From the NCBI GenBank assembly GCA_944323725.1, contig CALUTP010000008.1, positions 1 to 64,000 on the forward strand: 64,000 nucleotides of DNA. The letters are read 5' to 3'. Within the stretch, counting starts at the first letter, position 1; each line of letters opens with the position of its first letter. The DNA is from Candidatus Gastranaerophilales bacterium. GTDB taxonomy: Bacteria > Cyanobacteriota > Vampirovibrionia > Gastranaerophilales > Gastranaerophilaceae. The notes below the pieces were generated by a model. The model worked only from the letters and a program-made list of their open reading frames with translations, was not told the origin of the DNA and did not search any database. Shown here in pieces: positions 1 to 9,071 of the stretch. Made by a program: the position numbers and the translations under genes.

Positions 1-544
1 CGGGATTGAAATTCTCAATAGCTTCACTCACTTCACTGCACCAAATAGTGTCACCCGCTATATATAAAGTTTTTTCTTTTTCGAACTTAAATATAACTCC
101 CATAGCATCATAAGGCATACCGATTGACTCGCATAAAGGCTTTATGATTTCTCTTTTACCATGTTGGCAGTTAGTTTTGTATAATTTTATATTTTTATAA
201 TCAATTCCTTGTTGCGTTATTATTTCAAGATTTTTAAACCCGTAGGATTGAATTATTTCAAAATCATTTTGCGATTGAACAAAGAATTTAATATCTTTAT
301 TTAATGCATTCACTGCATATTCATCAAAGTGGTCAGGATGAAAATGGGTTAAAATTACAGCATCAACATCAACAATTTTTTCAATTTCAAAGGGCAGTTC
401 AACTCTTGGCTGGCGGATTTGCGAGTTAAGTGCACTTTCAAAACCTTCCATATAATTTTTTGGACCAAGCCAAGGGTCAATTAAAAATTTTGTTTCATTA
501 TATTCTACTATAATTGTTGCATTTCTTACTTGAGTAATTTTCAT
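1..544 (-). CDS. MBL-fold metallo-hydrolase (partial, C-terminus cut by window edge)
   Basis: This reading frame runs from ATG at 544 to the window edge, giving about 181 residues. It has the metallo-beta-lactamase-fold metal motif THFHPDH (H67, H69, D71, H72 from this start) after an N-terminal stretch with FLIDPWLG, and later LYIAGDTIWC, which supplies the next metal-site Asp. That order is typical of the small Lactamase_B_2/UlaG-like hydrolases. It is divergent from an HxlR-type regulator about 100 bases away, so the regulator probably controls it. The substrate cannot be told. The fold call is firm; the reaction is unknown. Confidence 0.85.
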   Translation of the reverse strand, partial: MKITQVRNATIIVEYNETKFLIDPWLGPKNYMEGFESALNSQIRQPRVELPFEIEKIVDVDAVILTHFHPDHFDEYAVNALNKDIKFFVQSQNDFEIIQSYGFKNLEIITQQGIDYKNIKLYKTNCQHGKREIIKPLCESIGMPYDAMGVIFKFEKEKTLYIAGDTIWCSEVSEAIENFNP

Positions 545-587
545 AATTATACCCCCTTAAATATGTATTTTATTATTTCTTTTCTTT

Positions 588-631
588 TTGACAAGTACTT
601 ACAATTTAGTATAATACTTACTAAAAAGTAA
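588..631 (+). promoter_or_regulatory. Promoter and likely HxlR operator in divergent region
   Basis: TTGACA (588-593), a 16-base spacer and TATAAT (610-615) form a near-consensus sigma-70 promoter for the HxlR gene. A direct repeat TACTTAC lies at 596-602 and 615-621, and a palindrome TTACT-N4-AGTAA at 618-631 overlaps the -10 and start region. Repeats of this kind between an HxlR gene and its divergent target are the usual place for autoregulation. The operator assignment is inference. Confidence 0.6.
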
Positions 632-643
632 ATAAGGAATGTT

Positions 644-1003
644 ATGGCAAAAAGAAAACAGAGCGAATATAAATGTCCTCTTGAAGTTACGATGGAAATT
701 ATAGGCGGAAAATATAAAGGAGTTATTATCGGTCATTTGATAAATAAAACCTTAAGATATAATGAATTACAAAAATTAATATCCCATGCAACTCCAAAAA
801 TGCTTATCCAACAATTAAAAGAGCTTGAGGCTGATGGTATTATTAAAAGAAAACTATACCCTGTTGTGCCACCAAAAACGGAATATTCACTGACAAAAAG
901 AGGGGAAAGTCTTATCCCTGCAATTATTGAATTAAATAAATGGGGTCTGAATTATCTGAAGGAAGAAAATATTCCGTGTTTATATAAAGGGAATATAGAT
1001 TAA
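644..1003 (+). CDS. HxlR-family winged-helix transcription regulator
   Basis: The 119-residue length and pattern match HxlR/MarR-like winged helix regulators: KCPLEVTMEIIGGKYKGVII near the N-terminus, including the conserved Cys, then the recognition helix region LRYNELQKLI, the wing LEADGIIKRKLYPVVPPKTEYSLT, and the closing GESLIPAIIELNKWG. Members sense redox or electrophile stress, often through that first Cys. It is divergent from the MBL hydrolase and has its own strong promoter. A second HxlR gene lies at 58177. Confidence 0.9.
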   Translation: MAKRKQSEYKCPLEVTMEIIGGKYKGVIIGHLINKTLRYNELQKLISHATPKMLIQQLKELEADGIIKRKLYPVVPPKTEYSLTKRGESLIPAIIELNKWGLNYLKEENIPCLYKGNID

Positions 1004-1849
1004 ATATTTCTGATTTATTTTAATTTACAGGCATAAGTTGCCGAAAAAATCAAACCATGTTGTTCTTTACAAATGTAATTTAACGGGACATTTTATTTGA
1101 ATTCATAATTATTCCTTCTATATTTATTCGGTGTTAACCTACATTTATATAATTTTCTGTTTACTTTTTCTTAATGTTAGTGTTAATTACATTGTGTCTA
1201 AGGAAAAATCACAGAGAGTTTGAGATAACATTTAAAAATTATTTTAGAATTTTATATTATTCTATTTGAGACATTCATCATTTTAAATGGTAATCATTCA
1301 AACTAAGCTTTTTAAAATTGAACTGTGGTTCATTTTATCTCAAACTTGTAGCATTAAATTCTCATTATTGCTGTTACAAGTAGTCATCTAGGGTGTTTCT
1401 TTATAATAATTACATTTGTTAAAATTATTAAAATATACCTTCTATGTTAAATAGTTTCATTGTGCATAAACGAGTCCATTCATTTACAATAGATTTATCA
1501 TTTACTATTTTTTAATTTATTTGCAAAAGCTTTATTAATAACAAATTAATATAAAATTCTTCTTTGGAAGTAAAAGTTGCTTTTAAACCTTTTTAAAACT
1601 TATATTTAGTTTCATTATGTATCAATTATTTTTTAGACAACAAGTTTTTCTTAATTTGCTAATTAATATAAATTATATTATCAATTGTAAAAAATTAAAT
1701 ATTTATGATTATAAAACTTAAAAAAAATGGAATAAATATATTAAATATATATTAAAGATATCAAAATATGCTTAAACCTATTGTAATTTTGTATTAAAAA
1801 TATGAATTAAACAAAAAGTTAAAAATTTTTTGAAAGTGAGGATGTTTAT
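1004..1849. other. Long AT-rich non-coding region upstream of the autotransporter
   Basis: About 850 bases without a credible ORF or tRNA. The only clear structure is a perfect 12-base inverted repeat, AGTTTGAGATAA at 1217-1228 and its complement at 1335-1346, separated by about 106 bases. The last 150 bases are extremely AT-rich and lead into a GTGAGG-type ribosome site before ATG 1850. It may be a long leader or regulatory region for the autotransporter, or the scar of a lost element. Confidence 0.4.
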
Positions 1850-4800
1850 ATGATAAAAATTTCTCTTTCAATACAAAAAACTTTTATACTATTTTTATTT
1901 ATATTTTGCTTTATTACCATACCAAATAATTTAAAAGTATATGCTTCCGAAAATAACACTGACTATAAACAAAATAATCAGGTATATACCCTAATTGAAA
2001 TTCAAGAAGGTGGAGAAAAACCAAATGGTAATAATATAATTACAACATATATTTATAATGAAATTACAGGAGCAAAAACACCTGTATATTATATGCTAAC
2101 CCTTAATAATACTACTTATGGAACAGGAGATTCCAGTAGATACTATGCTTGGGAAGATAAACCAAATTATGCACTTAATAACTTTATCAATGTCGAAGCA
2201 TCACAAGCACAAATTAAAGTAAATTATGATTCACAAGACTTATCTACAGATAGAATTGATACAACAATAGGGAATTGGGTTGCAAATAGTAACATAGAAA
2301 GAAATTTTATTGATAAAACCAGTTCCGAAAAAGGAGGTGCAATATATAATCAAAATAATTCTATTGGAAATATAACAGGTAATTTCATTGGGAATTCTAC
2401 ATATAATGAAACAAAAAAGACATATGGAGGTGCCATTTATAATGAGGGAGAAATAAAAAATATAACAGGTAACTTTATTGGTAATAATTCTTACTCTGTT
2501 AACTCAAATGTTAATGGTGGCGCTATTTTTAACAATAATATAATAGAAGAAATTAATGGCAATTTTATAGGTAATTCAATAAAAACAGATAAAACTTACG
2601 GATTTGGCGGAGCAATATATCTTGAAACAGGTACCATAGGAAGTATTAAGGGAAACTTTATTGGGAACTATATAGATGGATATACAGGAAGTAATGGTGC
2701 ATTAGGCTCCGCAATAATCAATCTTAGTGGCAAAATTGGTTACATAGAAGGTAATTTTATTGGTAACCAAACTTACTCTAAAGTAAATGGCTATTCTGGA
2801 GGAACTATATATAATGAAGGTGACATAGATTATATAAACGCTAATTTCATTTTAAATAAAACACTCACAGATGGTTCAGTTTCCGATGCAGGAGGAAGCG
2901 GATTAATTCATGCTTTAGGTACTATTAAAGAATTAAATGCCAATTTTATTTCCAATACAGTTATATCAAAGAATGATAATGCACAAGCTACAATATACCT
3001 TAATGGAGGTAAAATCATTAATCTTAATGGCACTTTTAAAGATAATCTTGTACAAGCAGACCACCAATCTATGGGTAGTGCCATTTTTAACCTTTATGGC
3101 ACAATTGAAAACCTAAATGCTGATTTTTATAATAATAAATCAATTACTATAAATAATAATGAATATAGCGACTGTTATTCTGATGGTACTATATTTAATA
3201 TATATGGAACTATAAACAATATAAATGGTAAGTTTATCAACAATTCAGCAGAAAGTCCAAAAGGAATGTCTTTTGGTGGAGCAATAGAAAATACAAACAG
3301 TTCATATATTGGAACAATTACAGGAATTTTTATTGATAATCATATAAGTTCAAATTTAACAGCCTATGGCGGAGCTATTGAAAATACAACTTCTACTATT
3401 GATTATATTAATGCAGATTTTATTGGAAATCATGTCATATCCAATGCTGATGCTATTGGCGGGGCAATCGACAATTATGGTACAATAGGGGAAATAACAG
3501 GAAATTTTATAAATAATTACACAAAATCTTATAACAGCAAAGCATTAGGAGGTGCAATTTCCTCTTATAATGACCTAAAAATTTCAGCGGATAACAAGAA
3601 AATAGTATTCAGCGGTAATTATACTGATTCTGCAGGTGTAATAGACGATAATGCTATTTACATGCATTCAAGTAATACAGACTTAAATTTTATACTTAAA
3701 AACGGAGGTTCCATCTTAATGCAGGACAATATTGATGGAGACTCAGTTAAGGACGCAACTACAGGCATAATTGACTCTTATAATGTTAATATAACTGGAG
3801 ATAACAAAGATTTAACAACTTTCTATTTGCTTAACGACATTAGAAAAGCTGATTTGAGAGTTAATAATGTAACATTAAACACTATTAATCAAAAAATCCA
3901 TGTATATGATTTTAATTCATTTACATTAAACGGTGATACAAATTTTGTAGCGGATGTTGATTTAATAAATCAATCGATGGATAGAATTACTGCAAATATC
4001 TATGGAAAACATAATGGCAACCTTAATGTTATAGGAATGAATTTAATAAATGATATTCCTTCAAATAGGAACTATACAGAAATTTATTTTGCTCAACCCG
4101 GCCTGAAAGATTCTGTAATAAATAACGTAAATGAAAATTCTATAAAATATCAAACAGAATTACAAACCCCTATATACAGATATAATGTATTTTATGATAA
4201 CCGAGATGATGCTGGTTATTTTATATTTGCAAAAGGGAACACTAAACTTAACTATAATTCTGACGGTAGTATATCAATAAGTTCATCTGGAAATCCTTCA
4301 GAAGCATTTAATCCAAGTGTATTATCTACTCCTGTTGCTTCGCAAGCAGGAGCTTATGCTACCCAAATTGCAACTTTTAATTATGCTTTTCAGCATGCTG
4401 ACAGTTTTATGCCTCTGCCTTTCAACGAAAGATTCAGCTTAATAAATTCAAATAAATATGCAATTACAGATTATAAGGAATTATTATATAACGATAATGA
4501 ATTTCATAATAAATCTATATGGGTAAAACCATATACAAGTTTTGAAAATATACCATTAAAAAATGGGCCTAAAGTTGACACTATAACTTATGGTACGCTG
4601 ATAGGCGGAGATAGTGATTTTTATAGACTAAAGCATGGTTGGGGAACTGTTTCATCTGCATATATAGGTTATAATGGCTCCTCACAAAGCTATAGCGGTA
4701 TAAATACCTATCAAAATGGTGGTATAATTGGTCTAACACAAACATTCTACAAAAATAATTTCTTTACAGCCATAACTGCAAGTGTTGGAGCTAGTGCCGG

Positions 4801-5341
4801 TGAAAGTCAGAATATGTATGGTAACGAATATTTTACAATGCTGATGGCTGGTATAGCAAGTAAAAGTGGTTATAATCTTGAATTTCAAGAAGGGAAATTC
4901 ATAATTCAACCAACAATGCTTTTATCTTACAGTTTTATAAATACATTTGATTATAAAAATTCTGCAGGAGTAAAAATTAATAGTGATCCTTTACATGCAA
5001 TACAAATTAATCCTAATATCAGACTTATAGCAAACATGAAAAATGGCTGGCAGCCATATTTAAGTGTAGGAATGATTTGGAATCTGTTGAATGTTACCAA
5101 AGTAAAGGCAAATGATGTTAGATTACCAGAAATGAGTATAAAACCATATGTACAATATGGAGTTGGAGTTCAAAAAAGATGGAAAGATAAATTTACCGGA
5201 TTTATTCAAGCAATGATAAGAAATGGCGGCAGAAACGGTATTGCATTAACAGCAGGATTTAGATGGACTATAGGTAAAGACAATATAGAACTAACTAATA
5301 ATAATAAAACCATTATAAAATGCTTAAAAAATATGAAATAA
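1850..5341 (+). CDS. Autotransporter-like outer-membrane/surface protein
   Basis: A 1163-residue protein. Residues 1-32 are a signal peptide (lysine, then FILFLFIFCFITIP, cleavage after VYA). Residues about 170-560 carry many imperfect repeats of the type ITGNFIGNS...GGAIYN, each ending in a Gly-Gly-Ala-Ile strand, as expected for a right-handed beta-helix passenger. Residues about 890-1140 alternate aromatic and Gly residues (VSSAYIGYNG, PYVQYGVGVQKRW, GIALTAGFRWTIG), matching an autotransporter beta-barrel. A tail of about 20 residues follows the last barrel strand; usual autotransporters end right at an aromatic residue. Probably a type V secreted adhesin or surface protein, ligand unknown. 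Its neighbour on the other strand converges with it only 2 bases away. Confidence 0.85.
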   Translation: MIKISLSIQKTFILFLFIFCFITIPNNLKVYASENNTDYKQNNQVYTLIEIQEGGEKPNGNNIITTYIYNEITGAKTPVYYMLTLNNTTYGTGDSSRYYAWEDKPNYALNNFINVEASQAQIKVNYDSQDLSTDRIDTTIGNWVANSNIERNFIDKTSSEKGGAIYNQNNSIGNITGNFIGNSTYNETKKTYGGAIYNEGEIKNITGNFIGNNSYSVNSNVNGGAIFNNNIIEEINGNFIGNSIKTDKTYGFGGAIYLETGTIGSIKGNFIGNYIDGYTGSNGALGSAIINLSGKIGYIEGNFIGNQTYSKVNGYSGGTIYNEGDIDYINANFILNKTLTDGSVSDAGGSGLIHALGTIKELNANFISNTVISKNDNAQATIYLNGGKIINLNGTFKDNLVQADHQSMGSAIFNLYGTIENLNADFYNNKSITINNNEYSDCYSDGTIFNIYGTINNINGKFINNSAESPKGMSFGGAIENTNSSYIGTITGIFIDNHISSNLTAYGGAIENTTSTIDYINADFIGNHVISNADAIGGAIDNYGTIGEITGNFINNYTKSYNSKALGGAISSYNDLKISADNKKIVFSGNYTDSAGVIDDNAIYMHSSNTDLNFILKNGGSILMQDNIDGDSVKDATTGIIDSYNVNITGDNKDLTTFYLLNDIRKADLRVNNVTLNTINQKIHVYDFNSFTLNGDTNFVADVDLINQSMDRITANIYGKHNGNLNVIGMNLINDIPSNRNYTEIYFAQPGLKDSVINNVNENSIKYQTELQTPIYRYNVFYDNRDDAGYFIFAKGNTKLNYNSDGSISISSSGNPSEAFNPSVLSTPVASQAGAYATQIATFNYAFQHADSFMPLPFNERFSLINSNKYAITDYKELLYNDNEFHNKSIWVKPYTSFENIPLKNGPKVDTITYGTLIGGDSDFYRLKHGWGTVSSAYIGYNGSSQSYSGINTYQNGGIIGLTQTFYKNNFFTAITASVGASAGESQNMYGNEYFTMLMAGIASKSGYNLEFQEGKFIIQPTMLLSYSFINTFDYKNSAGVKINSDPLHAIQINPNIRLIANMKNGWQPYLSVGMIWNLLNVTKVKANDVRLPEMSIKPYVQYGVGVQKRWKDKFTGFIQAMIRNGGRNGIALTAGFRWTIGKDNIELTNNNKTIIKCLKNMK

Positions 5342-5343
5342 TA

Positions 5344-5889
5344 CTAAACAGCTTTACCTAATTCATAAGCCTGTTCAACAAGAGGAGTCTGATTAATTTC
5401 ACCTTTTTCCCAAACTCCTGTTCCATATATCAAACCTTTTTCTGTAGCTCCTGAAAGACATGCAGTAAAGCCTCTGAAACTTTCAAATGTGCGCTCTAAT
5501 GATCTGCGATTCCCGTCTGCTGCTGTTGCAATAAAATAAAATTCTTTATTAATAATCTTTGTATATTTTGCACAACATCTATCAATAAAAGTTTTCATCT
5601 GCGCATTCATTGTATAAAAATAAACAGGTGTTGCCATAACAATTACATCAGCTTTTATCATCTTATCAAGGATTTCCTCCATATCGTCTCTTTGGGAACA
5701 GCCGTTATAACCATTATTATTACATAGTCCACATCCTGTGCAGTAATTAATTTTTTTATCCTTCAAAAAAATTTTTTCAGCATTATTTCCAGCTTCAATA
5801 GCACCCTCAAGGAATTTATTACATAAAATATCAGAATTACCATCTTTTCGAGGACTTGCAGATATTATCAAAATTTTTTTACTACTCAT
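5344..5889 (-). CDS. Iron-sulfur flavoprotein / NADPH-dependent FMN reductase family
   Basis: 181 residues. The start ILIISASPRKDGNSDILC is the flavodoxin-like phosphate loop for FMN (S-x-R-x-x-G-N-[ST]). Next comes a compact Cys cluster CTGCGLCNNNGYNGC, then the isoalloxazine-binding strand ATPVYFYTMNAQMKTFIDR. This order is that of the iron-sulfur flavoprotein / flavodoxin-family NAD(P)H oxidoreductases found in anaerobes. It likely transfers electrons to oxygen species or small acceptors in the cytosol. A related protein lies at 6725. A GGAGAT-type ribosome site precedes ATG 5889. Confidence 0.85.
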   Translation of the reverse strand: MSSKKILIISASPRKDGNSDILCNKFLEGAIEAGNNAEKIFLKDKKINYCTGCGLCNNNGYNGCSQRDDMEEILDKMIKADVIVMATPVYFYTMNAQMKTFIDRCCAKYTKIINKEFYFIATAADGNRRSLERTFESFRGFTACLSGATEKGLIYGTGVWEKGEINQTPLVEQAYELGKAV

Positions 5890-6011
5890 AAATATCTCCT
5901 TTTTTTAAATATTTTAAAACCTGTAAAGACTATAAGTCAATTCTTTATTTTACAATTTTCATTTTGTATAATTATATTGACAATTATAAAAAAAAAATGT
6001 AACATACCAAT

Positions 6012-6722
6012 ATGGATAAAAATATTAAAAAACGGATTTATACTCTACTTACATTTATTATACTATGTTGCTGTATTCTATCTTTACCATATTATTACCA
6101 ATATAAAGCATATCTTTCATACAACAATCCTAATATGGAATTTACATATAGGAATTCAGCTATAAGTGCCTCAATTATCCCATCAACAAAAGCTATAATG
6201 TTGAGAGAACGTGCAATGTGGTTTTATGTAAATGGACAAATTGAAAATTGTGTTGCAGATTTACAAAAAATTGAAAAAATGAAATTTACCGAAGTAGATG
6301 ATTATGCTATGCTTGCTAATTGCTACAGAAAGAAAAAAGATTGGCCAAAAGCATTGGCATATGCACAAAAATCTGAAATGCCTAATGAAATTGCAAAAGT
6401 ATATTTTGATATGAATGAGCTTGAAATAGCATTAAAATTTTCTAATACAGCAGTAGAAGATAAATCAAATAAAAAATATTATAAATATCTAACAAGAGCA
6501 AAAATTCAAATGCAAATGGGAAGGTATTATGAAGCCCTTGTGGATTTGAATACATTAGTAAGTTATATGCCAAATGAAGCTTGGCCATATTATGAAAGAG
6601 CAAAACTAAAAAAAGCTTTGAAAGATTTTAAAGGAGCAGAAGCAGATATTGCTAAAGCTAAAAAGCTAGAAAAAGCAGAAGCTGCAACTGATATGATAGA
6701 TAGTAGAATAGCAGAGCAGTAA
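6012..6722 (+). CDS. Membrane-anchored TPR-repeat protein
   Basis: 236 residues starting with MDKNIKKR and a hydrophobic stretch IYTLLTFIILCCCILSLPYYY (about residues 9-30), which is an N-terminal anchor or uncleaved signal. The rest is helical with TPR-like pairs: AMLANCYRKKKDWPKALAYA, then AKIQMQMGRYYEALVDLNTL, then PYYERAKLKKALKDFKGAEA. Probably a scaffold on the periplasmic face. Its stop is followed after two bases by the start of the next flavoprotein, so the two are co-transcribed. No specific partner can be named. Confidence 0.75.
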   Translation: MDKNIKKRIYTLLTFIILCCCILSLPYYYQYKAYLSYNNPNMEFTYRNSAISASIIPSTKAIMLRERAMWFYVNGQIENCVADLQKIEKMKFTEVDDYAMLANCYRKKKDWPKALAYAQKSEMPNEIAKVYFDMNELEIALKFSNTAVEDKSNKKYYKYLTRAKIQMQMGRYYEALVDLNTLVSYMPNEAWPYYERAKLKKALKDFKGAEADIAKAKKLEKAEAATDMIDSRIAEQ

Positions 6723-6724
6723 TA

Positions 6725-7351
6725 ATGAAAGTATTATTATTTAACAGTAGTTCACATAAAGAAGGTTGTACTTATACAGCATTGACAATAATTGCAAAAG
6801 AATTAAATAATGCAAATATTGAAACAGAAATAATCCAGCTAGGTTCAGAAAATATTCGTGACTGCATAGGTTGTGGTGCCTGTAAAAAACTAGATAATCA
6901 ATGTATTTTTAAAGATGATATTATTAATGAAATCATACAAAAAGCTAAAGATGCAGATGGTTTCATATTTGGTTCACCTGTATATTACGCACATCCAAGT
7001 GGAAGACTTCTATCAGTAATGGATAGATTATTTTATGCAGGCTCAGCAGCATTCAAATATAAACCTGCCGCAGCAGTAGTTTCCGCAAGACGAGCAGGTA
7101 CAACCGCGTCATTGGATGCAATAACAAAACATTTTACAATTAACCAAATGCCTGTAATTTCTTCGAATTATTGGAATATGGTTCATGGTTCAAAAGCTGA
7201 AGATGTCTTAAAAGATGAAGAAGGCTGTCAAATTATGAAAATTCTTGGCAAAAATATGAGCTGGATTCTAAAATGTATAGAGGCAGGGAAAAATTCTGGT
7301 ATAAACCTCCCAGAAACAGAAGATAAAATTTATACAAATTTTATAAGATAA
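6725..7351 (+). CDS. Iron-sulfur flavoprotein / flavodoxin-family NAD(P)H oxidoreductase
   Basis: 208 residues. The FMN loop is LFNSSSHKEGCTYTAL, the Cys cluster is CIGCGACKKLDNQC, and FGSPVYYAHPSGRLLSVMDR is the flavin-contact strand. The same family as the protein at 5344 but divergent in sequence, so not a recent duplication. It is the second gene of a two-gene unit with the TPR protein (2-base gap). Expected role: cytosolic flavin-dependent reductase with an Fe-S cluster. The physiological acceptor is unknown. Confidence 0.85.
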   Translation: MKVLLFNSSSHKEGCTYTALTIIAKELNNANIETEIIQLGSENIRDCIGCGACKKLDNQCIFKDDIINEIIQKAKDADGFIFGSPVYYAHPSGRLLSVMDRLFYAGSAAFKYKPAAAVVSARRAGTTASLDAITKHFTINQMPVISSNYWNMVHGSKAEDVLKDEEGCQIMKILGKNMSWILKCIEAGKNSGINLPETEDKIYTNFIR

Positions 7352-7585
7352 GAGCCTTACAATTAAATTATTACAAAATGAAGATTTTAAACTTGGCTTT
7401 AGTTTTTACATAATTGAAAAAAGTACTCGATTTTATATTTCTTTCAAAACTCTTTTTATTAAATTTAACCTTTATTTTAAAAAAATACTTTCATATTCAA
7501 GTTTTTTTAAAGTTTCAGTTAAACTCTTCAAAGATAGCTAAATTTAATATGAAAAATAATTTTATTGTTAATGATACTTAAAATT

Positions 7586-9010
7586 TTATTTAATTACTTC
7601 AATAAAGTCATAATCAGCAAGATAAGGTAAATGAGCTTCCGTAATAAGTTCTCCTGGCAGCAATACTGCTATACCTGGAGGACATTCCGCTATCACTTCT
7701 GCTGAAATTCTTCCTATTGCTAAATCTTTTGGAATTGTTTCTTTTTCTGAATAAAATGCTTCTCTTAGACTCATTTTTATTATTGGAGTAAGCATAGGCA
7801 TGTGTTTTTTATTTTCCAAATAGCAAATATCAGAATATTTAGTCTTATCAATCTGTTGCAGACATTTTACAAGATATTCCATATCTCTTCTTGTATTACC
7901 AATATTGGATAAAAGTAACAACCCTGCATCAGATGCGCTTTCCACTTCTATATTGAAATCAATTTCCAAAATTGATTCCAAACGCTTGCCAGATAATCCA
8001 TCAGCTCTTATAAACACTTTTGTCACATCTGTCATATAACCGAAATCCGGTTTCAAATCATGAATATGCTCAAGTTTTTCAATTTCTCTTCTCAAATATT
8101 TTGCATTAGAAATAGCTCTCTCGAGCTGTTTTTTTCCTCGCACACTATCAAGATTTGCACGAGCTGCATCCAGACTTGCAAGTAACATCAAAGATGGACT
8201 TGTAGTATGCAACAATTTCAAAGCTTTTTCAACAGCACCAACATCAAGCATTGAACCCTCAGCTATATGAAGCATTGAACTCTGACTCATACTTCCACCG
8301 GTTTTATGAAGGGAATGCACTACCGCATCTGCACCTAATTGTAATGCAGGTGTTGGAAGATGTTTATTAAAATTCCACAAACAAGCATGAGCTTCATCCA
8401 CAATTAAAGGTACACCATAGCGTTTACATATCGTTGAAATTGATTTAACATCCGATACAACACCTTCATAAGTAGGGTTAGTAATCCATACCATAGCCAC
8501 ATCATCATGAGTTTTTAAAAGTTCTTCAACCCGTTCAGGATTAACATTACCCCATATTCCCCATTCTTCAAACCTCTCTGGAATAAGCCAAAGCGGTTCT
8601 GCTCCAGAAATAATCATTCCTGTTAATACTGAGCGATGACAATTTCTATTTGTAATAATTTTTTGACCTTTTTTAGTCAAGCCCATAGCAATAGCAAGAT
8701 TTCCTGCTGTAGAACCGTTTAATAAGAAAAATGTCTTTTTCGCTCCAAAAGCTTTTGCAGCAAGTTCTTGCGCCTCTTTTATCGGGCCAGTTGCTGGATG
8801 AAGAGTACCCAAATTATCAAATTCATCTGTAGTATCAACAGATAAAGCTTTTTTCCCTACAAGTTTTTTAAACTCAGGTAATGAGCCATTTCCCTTTGTA
8901 TGTCCTGGAATATGAAATTGATATGTTGGGTTTTCATAAGCTTTTTTTAGGGCATCTACTATTGGGGCTTTTACTTTTACAACTTTTTTATTTTTTATTA
9001 CATTTGTCAT
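7586..9010 (-). CDS. Orn/Lys/Arg decarboxylase family PLP enzyme
   Basis: The frame is open upstream to 9187, but that extension would overlap the divergent porin gene. ATG 9010 gives MTNVIKNKKVVKVKAPIVDA and then the family start YQFHIPGHTKGNG, so I chose it (474 residues). Fold-type I features: HPATGPIKEAQ, NGSTAGNLA and the Schiff-base motif HSLHKTGG with K236. It is the short group III-like form without the wing domain, as in Gram-positive and cyanobacterial arginine or lysine decarboxylases. It makes cadaverine or agmatine from the amino acid; substrate choice cannot be read. There is no Shine-Dalgarno site, and a TATATT -10 (9017-9022) sits 6 bases before the ATG. Confidence 0.9.
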   Translation of the reverse strand: MTNVIKNKKVVKVKAPIVDALKKAYENPTYQFHIPGHTKGNGSLPEFKKLVGKKALSVDTTDEFDNLGTLHPATGPIKEAQELAAKAFGAKKTFFLLNGSTAGNLAIAMGLTKKGQKIITNRNCHRSVLTGMIISGAEPLWLIPERFEEWGIWGNVNPERVEELLKTHDDVAMVWITNPTYEGVVSDVKSISTICKRYGVPLIVDEAHACLWNFNKHLPTPALQLGADAVVHSLHKTGGSMSQSSMLHIAEGSMLDVGAVEKALKLLHTTSPSLMLLASLDAARANLDSVRGKKQLERAISNAKYLRREIEKLEHIHDLKPDFGYMTDVTKVFIRADGLSGKRLESILEIDFNIEVESASDAGLLLLSNIGNTRRDMEYLVKCLQQIDKTKYSDICYLENKKHMPMLTPIIKMSLREAFYSEKETIPKDLAIGRISAEVIAECPPGIAVLLPGELITEAHLPYLADYDFIEVIK

Positions 9011-9016
9011 AATAAA

Positions 9017-9063
9017 AATATACAATAAAAAAATCATGATTTGCAAGCATTTTATGGTATAAT
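9017..9063. promoter_or_regulatory. Divergent promoters abutting both start codons
   Basis: On the minus strand TTGCAA (9041-9046), an 18-base spacer and TATATT (9017-9022) lie 6 bases before ATG 9010. On the plus strand TATAAT (9058-9063) lies 8 bases before GTG 9072, with only a weak -35. Neither start has a ribosome-binding site, so both mRNAs would begin at or next to the start codon. Confidence 0.5.
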
Positions 9064-9071
9064 TAATATTT

